Shown here in pieces: positions 1 to 18,720 of a stretch of DNA of 59,846 nt. Below the pieces are notes generated by a model. That model was not told the DNA's origin, did no database searches, and worked only from the letters and a program-made list of their open reading frames with translations. This stretch comes from Nemertoderma westbladi (Eukaryota > Xenacoelomorpha > Nemertodermatida > Nemertodermatidae): positions 1 through 59,846 of the forward strand of contig JAUCBJ010007575.1 of assembly GCA_032718475.1 (NCBI GenBank). The letters are read 5' to 3'. Within the stretch, counting starts at the first letter, position 1, and each line of letters opens with the position of its first letter. The translations under genes were made by a program, and so were the position numbers.

Positions 1-545
1 CCAATCAGCTAATTAACTCAAACCAATCAGCTAATTAACTCAATCCAATCAGCTAATTAACTCAAACCAATCAGCTAATTAACTCAAACCAATCAGCTAA
101 TTAACTCAATCCAATCAGCTAATTAACTCAATCCAATCAGCTAATTAACTCAAACCAATCAGCTAATTAACTCAAACCAATCAGCTAATTAACTCAAACC
201 AATCAGCTAATTAACTCAAACCAATCAGCTAATTAACTCAAACCAATCAGCTAATTAATACTAAACCAATCAGCTAATTAACTCAAACCAATCAGCTAAT
301 TAACTCAAACCAATCAGCTAATTAACTCAAACCAATCAGCTAATTAACTCAATCCAATCAGCTAATTAACTCAATCCAATCAGCTAATTAACTCAATCCA
401 ATCAGCTAATTAACTCAATCCAATCAGCTAATTAACTCAAACCAATCAGCTAATTAACTCAATCCAATCAGCTAATTAACTCAAACCAATCAGCTAATTA
501 ACTCAAACCAATCAGCTAATTAACTCAAACCAATCAGCTAATTAA
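1..545. repeat. 21-bp tandem satellite with CCAAT motif
   Basis: About 26 head-to-tail copies of a 21-bp unit beginning CCAATCAGCTAATTAAC. Most variation is one position (CTCAAA versus CTCAAT); one copy near 255-262 carries a small insertion. The array runs off the left edge and stops about 30 bp before the MELK stop codon, so it probably lies in or beside that gene's 3' UTR. Each unit holds a CCAAT-box-like core and a homeodomain-like TAATTA core, but regular repetition alone does not imply regulation. Confidence 0.97.
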
Positions 546-576
546 TCCCAAAGATTCCTGTAGAACAATTTTGCCC

Positions 577-6256
<5,680 letters not shown>

Positions 6257-6462
6257 GTGTAAATTTTTGTGACGTAAATCGCTATAGGTAATTCTAATGT
6301 TTTATTTACTCAATTCTAGAATATTAATTCAGTAGGCCTAATTATGGATAATGAAAAAAAAAGATGGAGAGTTTTAAACGCTCAGCTAAATAATAATTAA
6401 TATTCTAGAATAAAGACAACAAAACATCAGAATTATAGCGATTTACGTCTCTAAATTTACAC
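6257..6462. mobile_element. ~206-bp MITE with long terminal inverted repeats
   Basis: The two ends are imperfect inverted copies for about 70 bp: the left begins GTGTAAATTTTTGTGACG and continues through ACGTAAATCGCTATA, and the right ends TATAGCGATTTACGTC then AAATTTACAC. Both arms reach the shared TTCTAGAATATTAATT. There is no internal coding. I see no unambiguous target duplication, so the superfamily is open. Confidence 0.75.
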
Positions 6463-7220
6463 ATTAGTATTTTCGTAGGCCTACTGTCAGACTGTGTACT
6501 GACAGTCTGATTAATAAGGCGATTTTCTGTACCGTCTGACATCTGACCGTAGGCAGACCGGCAGATACGGCAAGACGGGCACCGGCGGAAATAGTGACCT
6601 TTTGTTTAGGCCACTTAATGACTCAAGTACAGCAGTATCACAGTAGCAGTAGGCCTATCAATCAGTGATCAGTAAGTACTTCACTCCGCTGCCGCATGCA
6701 GGCATTGCCAGCCTGCATACCTTTAATTAATTTATCTCATGCATCATCTCATCAGAATTTCAGCAGAGAGTCAGATTTTCTGTAACAATACTCTACAGTA
6801 TACTATAATATTCTATTACAGTCTGACAGTTACGGTACGGTATTTAGCAGTGCAGTCTGACAGTTACACAGTCAGACAGTAACTACTCGCACACCCTCAT
6901 AATTCTAACTGAGATCCTATTGTGTTCCTTCACCTCCTAACCTGTTTATGCTTCATTATTGTGCTCATTTACGTAATTATACGAACTTACCTAGGATGGA
7001 TCTGATGGAGGTAAAGGAACTGTATTAAAGAAGAAAATTAGCAGTAAAGGCCTACAGTCTGACAGTTGCTTTGCAATTTACTATTGACTGATTGAGTATG
7101 GAGTATAGCCAAGCCAGCCAGAATAACATTATTGTTATTCGAGATTTAGGCCTATTGTATGTGTTCCTGTTCAGGCTGGAGGCTGCATATTGTTGTACAC
7201 CATTATCAGTCGGGAACTTT
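6463..7220. other. Intergenic, low-complexity, no gene
   Basis: AT-rich DNA in which CAGTCTGACAGT-like and TAGGCCTA motifs recur. There is no open frame of note and no RNA gene. Confidence 0.5.
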
Positions 7221-7479
7221 GTCAATATTGACATGTTGTCAATATTGACATGTTCCATGTCAAAATTGACATGATGTTAATATTGACATGTTTTGATCAT
7301 AAATTTTTTAAATATTGTGATTTGAAAAGTAAAAAATGTTTTTTTGTAAAGAGAATATCTATTTTAATTAAAATATTGTTGAATCCAACCAATGTATAGT
7401 ATATTGTTGTTTGTAATAATTTTAATAATATGTTTTATTGCATGTCAATATTGACATCTAATGTCAATATTGACATGAA
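7221..7479. repeat. Cluster of GTCAATATTGAC palindromes
   Basis: The perfect 12-bp palindrome GTCAATATTGAC occurs at 7221-7232, 7238-7249, 7444-7455 and 7463-7474. Near copies are GTCAAAATTGAC (about 7260) and GTTAATATTGAC (about 7276). The two groups flank ~150 bp of AT-rich DNA, which gives the cluster the look of a small palindrome-ended insertion or a dense binding-site array. Confidence 0.85.
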
Positions 7480-7519
7480 CGCTGGGTTCTTATGTTCATT
7501 TCACCCCCACCAAATCTAT

Positions 7520-7753
7520 TTAGAGGCCTTCGAGTAGCATCACAAATACTGAAACGAGCTATCAAAACGCTTTAGTTAGAGATATTCTTGCTGCATTATA
7601 AATACTGAAAAGAGCTTTTGAAACTATTCAGGCCTTCGCGCAGCATGTTAAATACTGAAAAGGGAGCTGCTAAAACTGTTCAGAGTCCTTTGTGCAGCAT
7701 GATAAATGCCGAAAAGTGCAGTTGAAATTGTTCAGAGGGTTTCATGCATCATG
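7520..7753 (+). repeat. ~60-bp tandem repeat, left block
   Basis: Four degenerate units of the form GGCCTTCGCGCAGCAT, then AAATACTGAAAAGAGC, then GAAACTGTTCAG. The same units resume at 9850-10025, so the array was split by the element at 7754-9835. Confidence 0.8.
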
Positions 7754-8095
7754 CTGTTGGTGAGAAGTTCTATTTTGAACTGAGTTGAAATTTCAACTTT
7801 TTATTTTAATTCAACTTTTTATTAAAATTCAACTTTTGGAGTAGAGTTTAAAATTCAACTTTTTTTTTAAATTCACCTTTTGGAGTAGCTTTGAAATATG
7901 AAATATGGAATTGGAATCCATTACTGGTATTCCATTGTATAATAATTATGACATTCAGCGGTAAATTAAATACATCTAATCAATTCCCGTAGTCAGGTAG
8001 TATTTCAGCTAGTTTGCAAAAGTAATCACTTAAGATGTTTTAAAAATAGTGTTCGCGACGGTGAAAGGTTTTATTCCATCGGTAATGAGGGTTAA

Positions 8096-9662
8096 CCCTA
8101 TTAGTACCGGGCTATAAAATGTACAAATACCGGGGGGGTGGTCATATTGAACCCCCCCCCCCCCCCCCCCCCCCCCTCTAAAATCTACAAATCTTTACGA
8201 AAACGTCTGATTTTTTATTTGTACGTAGGTATCACTTGTCTGGATCCGACCGAAAAAAAAAAATTTCGAAAAAATGTACTGGGGTGGTTATATTGCAGCA
8301 CCAAAATTACAAGTAGTGCACAATTTTCACCAAATTTGAAAGTTACATTTTCGGCTAATTATTTTTCAATACAGGTTTTCTGGGGTGCAAAATACATTGG
8401 ACAATATTAAAAAATGATATGATTACTATAAATGGCTGTTTAGTCCTCTCTGCGTAGGAAAAAACAAGTAACCAGCACTTTTCAGTTAGAACACAAAATT
8501 TTTAATTCACTTATACGATGCTATAAATTCACATTTTCAGGTTTTCGAGAGCGCTGATTCTAATGGAATACATTTCTAATATGCCAGATCATTGCTACTT
8601 GTATTTTTCGGCGTAATTTGGAAAATTTTGGTGCTAGCACCAAATTTCGTACCCATCACCAAAAAGTACAAGTTTGCGATGTCCAGCGTGTTTTTATTGA
8701 TTCCATCGGAATCAGGACCCTCATAAACCCGTATAACGCAAGAAACAAGGTGATACTATCTACTTATCAATTTGCATATTTTCCAAAATTTGGTGCTGGC
8801 ACAACAATTTTCACCCACCGGCGAAAAATACAAGTTTGAGAACTCTTATGAAATTTTTACTGATTCCATTGAATTCAGAACCATCACAAACCCGTATAAC
8901 GCAAGAAACAAGGTGACACAATCAATTGATATATTTGATGGTTTTCAAAATTTGGTGCTAGCACCACATTTTGCACCCACATCCGAAAAATACAAGTTTG
9001 AGATGTCTAGTTCGATAATTATATTTTCCATTGAATTCAGAACAGCCATAAACATCTAAAACGCAAGAAATAAATTGTCACAAGCAATTTTATCTATTGA
9101 ATGGATTTTCAAAATTTCGTGCTAGCACCAAAATTTGCACACAGCACCGAAAAATACAAGTTTGATACGCTTGGTGCAACTCGTATATATTTCATCGAAT
9201 CCAGAAACCCAAAAAACCCCAATTGCGTAAAAAACAAGTTTCAAACGATCAATTTACAAAATTGACTTATTTCAAAATTTGGTGCTGGCACCAAAATTTG
9301 GCACCCACCAAAAAAAACAAGTTTGAAATTTCTAAATCAATTTATATGAATTCCATCAAATTTCTAACACCAAAAAACCGGTGTAGATCCAAAATAGAGA
9401 TGTTACAATTCATATTTATTGAAATGTAATTTTCAAAAAACGTCTCAAAAAAAGTGCCAAAAGTAGGGTTAAAAAATGGTGCTATAACTCGAAAAGTACC
9501 CAATATTTTTGAAAACGGTTTTTACTACTAGGAAGACAATAGATTTTTAGGAAAAGTCATAAAATTTCAGATTCCCAACTGCGTTTGTTTCAGAATTATA
9601 ATAAAAAAAACCACGGGAGAGGTCATATTGACCCCCCCCCCCCCCCCCCGGGTTTAATAGGG
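8096..9662. mobile_element. piggyBac-like non-autonomous element, long copy
   Basis: TTAA at 8092-8095 and 9663-9666 flanks termini CCCTATTAGTACCGGG and CCCGGGTTTAATAGGG. TTAA targets with CCCT-type ends are the piggyBac signature. The next bases inward contain GGTCATATTGACC-like motifs beside poly-C. It has no transposase and is a longer relative of the copies at 54.3-55.6 kb. Confidence 0.75.
8610..9310 (+). repeat. ~165-bp internal tandem repeats with TTGGTGCTAGCACCAA palindrome
   Basis: Five units inside the piggyBac-like element share a core of TTTTGGTGCTAGCACCAA, then CACCCA and GAAAAATACAAGTTTGA. The core 16 bp is a perfect palindrome in several units (for example about 8628 and 9117). 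The relatives at 54.6-55.6 kb have lost most units. Confidence 0.8.
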
Positions 9663-9849
9663 TTAATTTTTCGAGTTACACCCATAAAAACAATGAAAAC
9701 ACCCCTTCTGTCACATCTTGGGGGCCTTCTGCGCCTCCTGCCATTTTAGAGTTGAATTTACAACTTAAAAGTTGAATTTAAAAAAAAAAGTTTTAAATTT
9801 CAACTCAGTTGAAATTTGAACTTCTCCCCGACTGTCATGAGAAAAACCG

Positions 9850-10025
9850 AAAAGAACTGATAAAACTGCCCAGAGGTCTTCGTACAGTTTGAAAAATACA
9901 TAAAATATCTCTCAAAGCTGCTCAGAGACCTTTGTGCAGCATGATAAACGCTGAAAAGAGCTGTTGAAACTGTTCAGCGGTCTTCGAGCAGCTTGACAAG
10001 GACTGAAAATGGGCAGTGCTAAAAT
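9850..10025 (+). repeat. ~60-bp tandem repeat, right block
   Basis: About three units matching 7520-7753, for example TTTGTGCAGCATGATAAACG then CTGAAAAGAGCTGTTG. This is the continuation of the array interrupted at 7754. Confidence 0.75.
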
Positions 10026-10338
10026 GCACAAAGACCCACACGGACTCAAAAAATGACTATTACATTACGAAGCAATGAGGCACCAACCCACTCCGACACA
10101 GGAGATGTTGCGCAGTGATAAATTAATGCTATCAAAGTTAATTCTGCGACAAATTATGCAAATATAAGGAATAAAGCACTTGAGCCACAAAGAGCCAAAA
10201 CCTAATTTTTTGGATAAATTTGGATCAGCTGATTGATTCTGACTAACTTGTCCATGGTGATTTCTTATTGGTTACTTTGTATACCATCTACTGTACCCTG
10301 CCCTATTCACCTACTAATGTTAATGATGGTAATAATAT
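10026..10338. other. Spacer before the 31-bp satellite
   Basis: About 310 bp of unique-looking AT-rich DNA with no gene, RNA or repeat that I can recognise. Confidence 0.4.
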
Positions 10339-13300
10339 GTTTGCAAACGGACCCAAAGGATGTCATATACTTTGCACACGGACCCAAAAGATGTCAGATA
10401 CTTTGCACACGGACCCAAATGTTGGCAGATACTTTGCAAACGGAACGAAAGGATGTCATATACTTTGCACATGGACCCAAAAGATGTCAGATACTTTGCA
10501 CACGGACCCAAATGTTTGCAGATACGTTGAACACGGACGCAAAGGATCTCAGATACTTTGCACACGGACCCAAAAGATGTCAGATACTTTGCACACGGAC
10601 CCAAATGTTGGCAGATACTTTGCACACGGACCCAATGGATGTCATATACTTTGCACTCGGACCCAAATGTTGGCAGATACGTTGAACACGGACCCAAAAG
10701 ATGGCAGATACTTTACACACGGACCCAAAGGATGTCATATACTTTGCACACGGACCCAAAAGATGTCAGATACTTTGCACACGGACCCAAATGTTGGCAG
10801 ATACGTTGAACACGGACCCAAAGGATCTCAGATACTTTGCACATGGACCCAAAAGATGTCAGATACTTTGCACACGGACCCAAATGTTTGCAGATACGTT
10901 GAACACGGACCCAAAGGATCTCAGATACTTTGCACACGGACCCAAAAGATGTCACATACTTTGCACACGGACCCAAAAGATGCCAGATTCTTTGAACACG
11001 GACCCAAATGTTGCCAGATACTTTTGCACACGGACCCAAAAGATGTCAGATACTTTGCACACGGACCCAAATGTTAGCAGATACGTTGAACACGGACCCA
11101 AAGGATGTCATATACTTTGCACACGAACCCAAAGGATGTCATATACTTTGCACACGGACCCAAATGTTGGCAGATACTTTGCACACGGACCCAAAGGATG
11201 TCATATACTTTGCACACGGACCCAAAAGATGCCAGATACTTTGCACACGGACCCAAATGTTGGCAGATACTTTGCACACGGACCCAAAAGATGTCAGATA
11301 CTTTGCAAACGGACCCAAAGGATGTCATATACTTTGCACACGGACCCAAAGGATGTCAGATACTTTGCACACGGACCCAAAAGATGTCAGATACTTTGCA
11401 CACGGACACAAATGTTGGCAGATACTTTGCACACGGACCCAAAAGATGTCAGATACTTTGCACTCGGACCCAAAGGATGTCATATACTTTGCACACGGAC
11501 CCAAAATATGTCAGATACTTTACACACGGACCCAAATGTTGGCAGATACTTTGCACACGGACCCAAAGGATGTCATATACTTTGCACACGGATCCAAAAG
11601 ATGTCAGATACTTTGCACACGGACACAAATGTTGGCAGATACTTTGCACACGGACCCAAAGGATGTCATATACTTTGCACACGGACCCAAAGGATGTCAT
11701 ATACTTTGCACATGGACCCAAAGGATATCATATACTTTGCACACGGATCCAAAAGATGTCAGATACTTTGCACACGGACACAAATGTTGGCAGATACTTT
11801 GCACACGGACCCAAAGGATGTCATATACTTTGCACACGGACCCAAAGGATGTCATATACTTTGCACACGGACCCAAAGGATGTCATATACTTTGCACACG
11901 GACCCAAATGTTGGCAGATACTTTGCACACGGACCCAAAGGATGTCATATACTTTGCACACGGACCCAAAGGATGTCATATACTTTGTACACGGACCCAA
12001 AAGATGTCAGATACTTTGCACACGGACCCAAATGTTGGCAGATACTTTGCACACGGACCCAAAGGATGTCAGATACTTTGCACACGGACCCAAATGTTGG
12101 CAGATACTTTGCACACGGACCCAAAGGATGTCAGATACTTTGCACACGGACCCAAAGGATGTCATATACTTTGCACACGGACCCAAATGTTGGCAGATAC
12201 TTTGAACACGGACCCAAAGGATGTCAGATACTTTGCACACGGACCCAAAGGATGTCATATACTTTGCACACGGACCCAAAAGATGTCAGATACTTTGCAC
12301 ACGGACCCAAATGTTGGCAGATACTTTGCACACGGACCCAAAGGATGTCATATACTTTGCACACGGACCCAAAAGATGTCAGATACTTTGCACACGGACC
12401 CAAATGTTGGCAGATACTTTGCACACGGACCCAAAAGATGTCAGATACTTTGCACACGGACCCAAATGATGTCAGATACTTTGCACACGGACCCAAAGGA
12501 TGTCAGATACTTTGCACACGGACCCAAATGTTGGCAGATACTTTGTACACGGACCCAAATGTTGGCAGATACTTTGTACACGGACCCAAAGGATGTCAGA
12601 TACTTTGCACACGGACCCAAAGGATGTCATATACTTTGCACACGGACCCAAAATATGTCAGATACTTTGCACACGGACCCAAAAGATGTCAGATACTTTG
12701 CACACGGACCCAAATGTTGGCAGATACTTTGAATACGGACCCAAAGGATGTCAGATACTTTGCACACGGACCCAAAGCAAGTCAGATACTTTGCACTCGG
12801 ACCCAAAGATGTCAGATACTTTGCACACGGACCCAAAGGATGTCATATACTTTGAACACGGACCCAAAAGATGTCAGATACTTTGCACACGGACCCAAAT
12901 GTTGGCAGATACTTTGCACACGGACCCAAATGTTGGCAGATACTTTGCACACGGACCCAAACGATGTCAGATACTTTGCACACGGACCCAAAGGATGTCA
13001 GATACTTTGAACACGGACCCAAATGTTGGCAGATACTTTGCACACGGACCCAAAGGATGTCATATACTTTGCACACGGACCCAAAAGATGTCAGATACTT
13101 TGCACACGGACCCAAATGTTGGCAGATACTTTGCACACGAACCCAAATATTGGCAGATACTTTGCACACGGACCCAAAGGATGTCATATACTTTGCACAC
13201 GGACCCAAAAGATGTCAGATACTTTGAACACGGACCCAACTGTTGGCAGATACTTTGCACACGGACCCAAAGGATGTCATATACTTTGCACACGGACCCA

Positions 13301-14120
13301 AAAGATGTCAGATACTTTGAACACGGACCCAAATGTTGGCAGATACTTTGCACACGGACCCAAAAGCTGTCAGATACTTTGCAAACGGACCCAAAGGATG
13401 TCATATAATTTGCAAACGGACCCAAAGGATGTTATATACTTTGCAGACGGACCCAAAGGATGTCAGATACTTTGCAAACGGACCCAAAGAATGTCATATG
13501 CTTTGCACACGGACCCAAAAGATGTCCGATACTTTGCAAACGGACCCAAAGGATGTCATATACTTTGCACACGGACCCAAAAGCTGTCAGATACTTTGCA
13601 AACGGACCCAAAGGATGTCAACATGTCATATACTTTGCACACGGACCCAAAGGATGTCATATACTTTGCACACGGACCCAAAGGATGTCAGATACTTTGC
13701 AAACGGACCCAAAGGATGTCATATACTTTGCACACGGACCCAAAGGATGTCATATACTTTGCACACGGACCCAAAGGATGTCATATACTTTGCACTCGGA
13801 CCCAAAGGATGTCAGATACTTTGCAAACGGACCCAAAGGATGTCATATACTTTGCACACGGACCCAGAGGATGTCATATACTTTGCACACGGACCCAAAG
13901 GATGTCATATACTTTGCACACGGACCCAAAGGATGTCATATACTTTGCACACGGACCCAAAGGATGTCATATACTTTGCACACGGACCCAAAGGATGTCA
14001 TATACAGTACTTTGCACACGGACCCAAAAGATGTCAGATACTTTGCAACCGGACCGAAATGTTGGCAGATACTTTGCACACGGACCCAAAGGATGTCATA
14101 TACTTTGCACACGGACCCAA
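10339..14120 (+). repeat. 31-bp satellite array, ~120 copies
   Basis: Unit: TACTTTGCACACGGACCCAA followed by one of three interchangeable tails (AGGATGTCATA, AAGATGTCAGA, ATGTTGGCAGA). The three variants are interspersed rather than in blocks. A 31-bp period shifts frame by one base per unit. The unit has almost no stop codons, so all three forward frames and parts of the reverse frames stay open for hundreds of codons (up to ~770). I treat these open frames as a by-product: there is no initiation context, splice signal or non-repeat domain. From about 13.37 kb a fourth form with TTTGCAAACGG becomes frequent. Confidence 0.97.
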
Positions 14121-15697
14121 CCCAACACTATTACAAATTTATAAATCAAATTCCTAAATTCCATAAAACTGTATCTTTGATAAACATTTGTTATTTTATT
14201 TGCTATAATTATATTGCCTTTTCGTTTCTTTTAAGTTTTAAATTCATGAAATAATTAATGATATTGTATTAATTATCCAAAATATAACTTTAAAAAAAAA
14301 CATAATACTGTAATAGTTATAATAATATGACATGCAACCATAAGACATCTCAACTGCTTATGGTGCATGATTTATTTAAACTATATTTCAGATTGAGTTT
14401 TGGTGTATTGGAAGGTTTGAGGTACTTGAAGTTTTAGCATTCTTCTTTATAAACCTTTCCAACTAAATATACCGAATAATGTTGAAATTTAATAGGCAGC
14501 CATATAACGAATCATTATAAAGAAAAATTTATAAAATTGTGCATTAATACTAGATACAACAATTATTGTATTTTTATTTTTATTCATATTTTAAATTGAT
14601 AAAATAATATTTCATAATGTTTTAATTAAAGAAATAAGGCTTTTAAAATTATAATATTATTTTATTTATTTGTAATAATTGTATGGAATTAATTTCGCAC
14701 AAACAAATCGCCAGGGCGACATATTTTCCAGCTTTATACCGCAGTGCGACATGTGCGCAGTGCACATTAGTTATGAAATAAGACATGCAACCATAATACA
14801 GTCCCAGTGCTTAAGGCTGCATGTTTTATTTAAACTTTACTTTTGAAGCGAGTTTGTAGGTACTGGTTGGTTGAACATTGAACTAAGTAGATATTTCTCG
14901 AATAATTCGAGAAAATTCAGATTTATTTTAATTTTAACATATTAATTCTGACTTTCTGACCGTTTGTCTGTTGATCTGTTTTACATAATATAGTATCTCT
15001 CAACCCATAGCAAAAACCTATGGCATGGAGTTTTCCTAGTCTGTGATTTCATTCCCGATTACGGTTTTCATGTTTGGTGGCATCTAGACTGTCTGTATGT
15101 CTGTCCGTTTGCCCGCCTATGTGTCTGTCAAAATAGAATATTTCACCATACAAAGCTAAAATCTTGGGCATCTGTGTTTTATCGTATCAGACTTCATTTT
15201 AGTGGCATATAAACTGTTTTCGATCAGTCTTACATAATTAAATTTCGACCACAAGTTATTATATCCCAGAATACAGGAGTTTTCGCACCAAATATACTTT
15301 TTTACCGCCCCAAATAGGTAAAATAGCCCCAAATTTCAGGTAGTCAGTCAGCCAGCAACGATTCGGTTCCTAATAACGGATGTACTAATAGCTAAATTAT
15401 AATTACTTAGTCAAGCTGGAAATCCCATTATTGCTAATTAAAGTTGTGTGGTTTAGCGGTTCACATTACTTATCAAAGGTCAAGCAGATTATTGTATTGG
15501 AAACCGATTGCTTATTTCAGTTGTTTTCATCCAAACCCAGTAGCTAATACACGGATTACGTATTACACACGTGCTGTCAAATAAGTCACTGCAAACAAGT
15601 ATTGTACTTTCTGTTTTGGTCGGCCTCCACCATACGAGTTTCGAATTATGTTTTTTTTTGAGAAGCCGTTCTGTAGTGCAGATGATCGTTGGATCCA
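14121..15697. other. AT-rich region with hairpin repeats and one diverged 146-bp monomer
   Basis: No coding. It contains ATGCAACCATAAG ... CTTATGG-type stem-loops near 14330-14385 and 14783-14838. A single diverged monomer of the 146-bp satellite lies at about 15040-15240. Confidence 0.6.
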
Positions 15698-16214
15698 CTA
15701 ATATGACATGCAACCATAAGACAGCTCCATTGCTTATGGCTGCATGTTTTATTTAAACTTCATCTCATACACGAGTCTACATGCAATGGGTGGTATATCT
15801 AAATAGATTGAGGCACTTGAATTAAGGTTGAAATATGATATACAGCCGTATAACAGTGTAATTAGACTTAAAATAAACAGAATATTATTTAAAATAAGAC
15901 ATGCAACGCAATGCATTGAAATTTCCAGTGCTTATTTCAAGTTCCATGCACATTTTATTAAACTATATTCCAGTCTAGAGTTTGTAATGTAGTTCGTGGG
16001 GGCTGGTTTATCTAAATAGATATTATTCTCAGAAAAGTTCGAATAATTTCGATTTTATTAAAGTTTTCATTTTGCTATTGGAATAACTAGGAATATTGAT
16101 GTAATTAATATCCAATTTAATTTGTATCACTAATTAATTGCAGTTATTACAACAAAGTTTCGGTAAACAATCATAAACTTAGCATATAATGGTTGCTATA
16201 AAGCTAGAGTTCAG
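15698..16214 (+). repeat. Leading part of composite repeat unit 1
   Basis: Begins with the hairpin GACATGCAACCATAAGACAG ... CTTATGGCTGCATG. It matches 17580-18060 and 30769-31100 through GAATTAAGGTTGAAATATG, the CTGGTTTATCTAAATAGAT motif and TTAATTGCAGTTATTACA. The LINE segment found in the other two units is missing here. No coding. Confidence 0.75.
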
Positions 16215-17160
16215 ATTTTATTTACGGTATCAATTTTCATGTTTGGCAGCATTTGTAAAGTTTTATGTCTGTCCGTTTGTCAGTCGATCTGTCTGTCAAA
16301 ATACAATATGACACCCTACAAAGCTAAAATCCTGGGAAATTCTGCTTTCTTGGATTCTGACTTAATTTACGGTAGCAGTTTTCATGTTTGGAAGCATTTT
16401 TACAGTTTGTATACCTCTGTCTGTTTGTCAGTCGATCTGTCTGTCAAAATACAATATGACACCCTACAAATCTTAAATCTTGGGAATGTATGTTTTTTCG
16501 GATTCTGACTTCAATTACGGTATCAGTTTTCATATTTGGCAGCGTTTGTAAACTTTGTATGTCTGTCCGTTTGTCAGTCGTTCTGTCTGTCATAAATACA
16601 ATATGACCTCCTACAAATGCTAAAATCTTGAGAATGTCTATTTTCTTGGACTCTGACATCATTTATGGTATCATTTTTCATGTTTGGCAGCATTTTTACA
16701 GTTTTATGTCGTCCGTTTGTCAGTCGATCTGTCTGTCAAAATACAATATGACACCCTATAAAGCTTAAATCTTGGAAATGTCTGTTTTTTGGACTCTGAC
16801 TTAATTTACGGTATCAGTTTTCATGTTTGGCAGCATTTTTACAGTTTTATGTCGTCCGTTTGTCAGTCGATCTGTCTGTCAAAATACAATATGACACCCT
16901 ATAAAGCTTAAATCTTGGAAATGTCTGTTTTTTGGACTCTAACATCATTTACGGTATCAGTTTTCATGTTTGGCAGCATTTTTACAGTTTTATGTCGTCC
17001 GTTTGTCAGTCGATCTGTCTGTCAAAATACAATATGACACCCTATAAAGCTTAAATCTTGGAAATGTCTGTTTTTTGAACTCTGACTTCATTTACGGTAT
17101 CAGTTTTCATGTTTGGCAGCATTTGTAAAGTTTGTATGTCTGTCCGTTTGTCAGTTGATC
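16215..17160 (+). repeat. 146-bp satellite array A
   Basis: About six or seven monomers with core TGTCTGTCCGTTTGTCAGTC, then GATCTGTCTGTCAAAATACA, GCTAAAATC and TCAGTTTTCATGTTTGGCAG. The array ends in a non-satellite tail (17161-17470) that is repeated at 21512-21800. Confidence 0.93.
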
Positions 17161-18339
17161 TATTAGTCCGGTGGTTTCAGAGATGTATTCTAAAGCTTTG
17201 AACTTTGGGCCATGTGCCCTTTCTACTACAACCGTCTCATTTGTCGATCTTGTGTCTCTCTGTACTAATATTTAGTGTGAAGTTTGTGCTATCTAGCCAG
17301 ACAACCTGTGGTTAGTGAGAACTAAGAATGCGGCGCCTGTCCTTTCTCAAAATTAACTATGGATTATATAAAACATGCAGCCATAAAACCAATTCATTGC
17401 AGTTATTAATTAAACAGACTCTTTGATAAAATTAGTAACTAAAAATTATTGTACTTTCATTTCTTTTATATTTTCAATTGATTAAATCATTTAAATAATT
17501 CAACTAACTAACTAATTTAACCATTTATAATATTGTATTTATTAATTGACCAAAATATGACATAAGAAAAAACATAATAATTATTATTATAATATAACAT
17601 GCAACCATAAGAGAGCTCCATTGCTTAAGGCTGCATGTTTTATTTAAACTTTATCTCAGACGTAAGTTTAAATGTAATAACGGCTGGTTTATCTAAATAG
17701 ATTGAGACACTTGAATTAAGGTTGAAATATGATATCTAACCGTATAACCGTATAATAAGACTTAAAATAAACCTAATATCAGTTAAAATAATGCATGCAA
17801 ACGTATTGGAAGTTCCAGTGCTTATGGCTGCACGTTTTATTTAAACTGTATTCCAGAAAAGAGTTGTATTGTAGTGGGGGCTGGTTTATCTAAATAGATA
17901 ATTCTTAGAAAAGTTCGAGTAATTCCGAGTTTTTTAAAGTTTTCATTACTTGATATTGGAATAATTAGGAATATTGATGTAATTCATATCCAATTTAATT
18001 TGTATCACTAATTAATTGCAGTTATTACAACAAAGTTACGGTAAACAATTATAAAATTAGCTAATAGCAGAGGTGTTTAAGAGATTATTTACTAAGTTAG
18101 TGATAGTTAGTTATAGAAGTATAAGTACGTTCGTCCTATAGGCCGCAAATCTGCAATAAGGTACTTTACTGCGCTACGAGTAAAACACCAGAACGCTGAA
18201 AAGTTCGCATAATATTGTTGCAAATGTACCAATTGTTGATATCGCACGTAAACCTTTTAGAGTTTATTTAGGGCAGCAGTAGAGACAGCCTTCTTAGATG
18301 GGAGTCCATGCTGGTCTCTGACTGACTGCAGAGTATACA
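17161..18339 (+). repeat. Composite repeat: array tail and start of unit 2
   Basis: 17161-17470 is the tail shared with 21512-21800 (TTAGTCCGGTGGTTTCAGAG and following). From about 17580 a new composite unit starts with the same hairpin as unit 1. It runs to the LINE fragment at 18340 through sequence almost identical to 30769-31398, including AGTTAGTGATAGTTAGTTA. No gene. Confidence 0.75.
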
Positions 18340-18720
18340 AAACTTCTGGATGGCACATTCACAATAATGCTACGCCGGGGTCATTGTGTCAAGAAGAACG
18401 AACACATCTCCATAACCAGACTGTGAACAACATCGGAAGTGTTTCATTAGTCTCCGAAAGCTTTTACTTGAACTGAGCTGCCACCGCCTTGTAGGACATT
18501 GCTTTCACAGTGTGGACCAGCCTGTGCATAATCTCGTGCTTTGGCGGCCTCATGGAACGACTATGTATGGTGGTAAGCCCATGACTTTCTTGAGACGCAT
18601 TTTAAAGAACACTGGACTTGAAGATGCGGATGATCTAGCAAATGTCATGGGTGATAGGAAGTTGAGGTGGAGCAATTTTATCGACAAGCCGACACATCTT
18701 TCTTAATATATTTGATATAA
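18340..18720 (+). mobile_element. RTE-type LINE 3' end fragment (reverse transcriptase C-terminal tail)
   Basis: Broken reading frames encode the end of an RTE-like ORF2: a DGTFTIMLR-like start, then a TGHCFHSVDQPVHNLVLW-like region (frame-shifted), then HGTTMYGGKPMTFLRRI, NTGLEDADDLANVMGDR and a natural stop at about 18706. This resembles the familiar RTE tail (AGHC ... LVLW ... GRP ... Y ... DTGL ... MLDR). A GTA-rich microsatellite follows. An almost identical copy is at 48308-48671. Confidence 0.75.

Larger units (their letters stand above)
7754..9835. mobile_element. TIR element (~2.1 kb), non-coding, carrying a nested piggyBac-like element
   Basis: Left end CTGTTGGTGAGAAGTTC and right end GAACTTCTCCCCGACTGT are imperfect inverted repeats. 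They are followed inward by GAGTTGAAATTTCAAC-type AT-rich arms of about 70 bp. CATG borders both sides and could be a short target duplication. The element splits a ~60-bp tandem array. There is no transposase; most of its length is the nested element at 8096-9662. Confidence 0.65.

Noticed and set aside
10233-14254. Very long open frames (up to ~770 codons) in all forward frames
   Set aside because: They follow from a stop-poor 31-bp tandem repeat. The same peptide cycle appears in every frame and on the complement, with no independent domain or gene signals.
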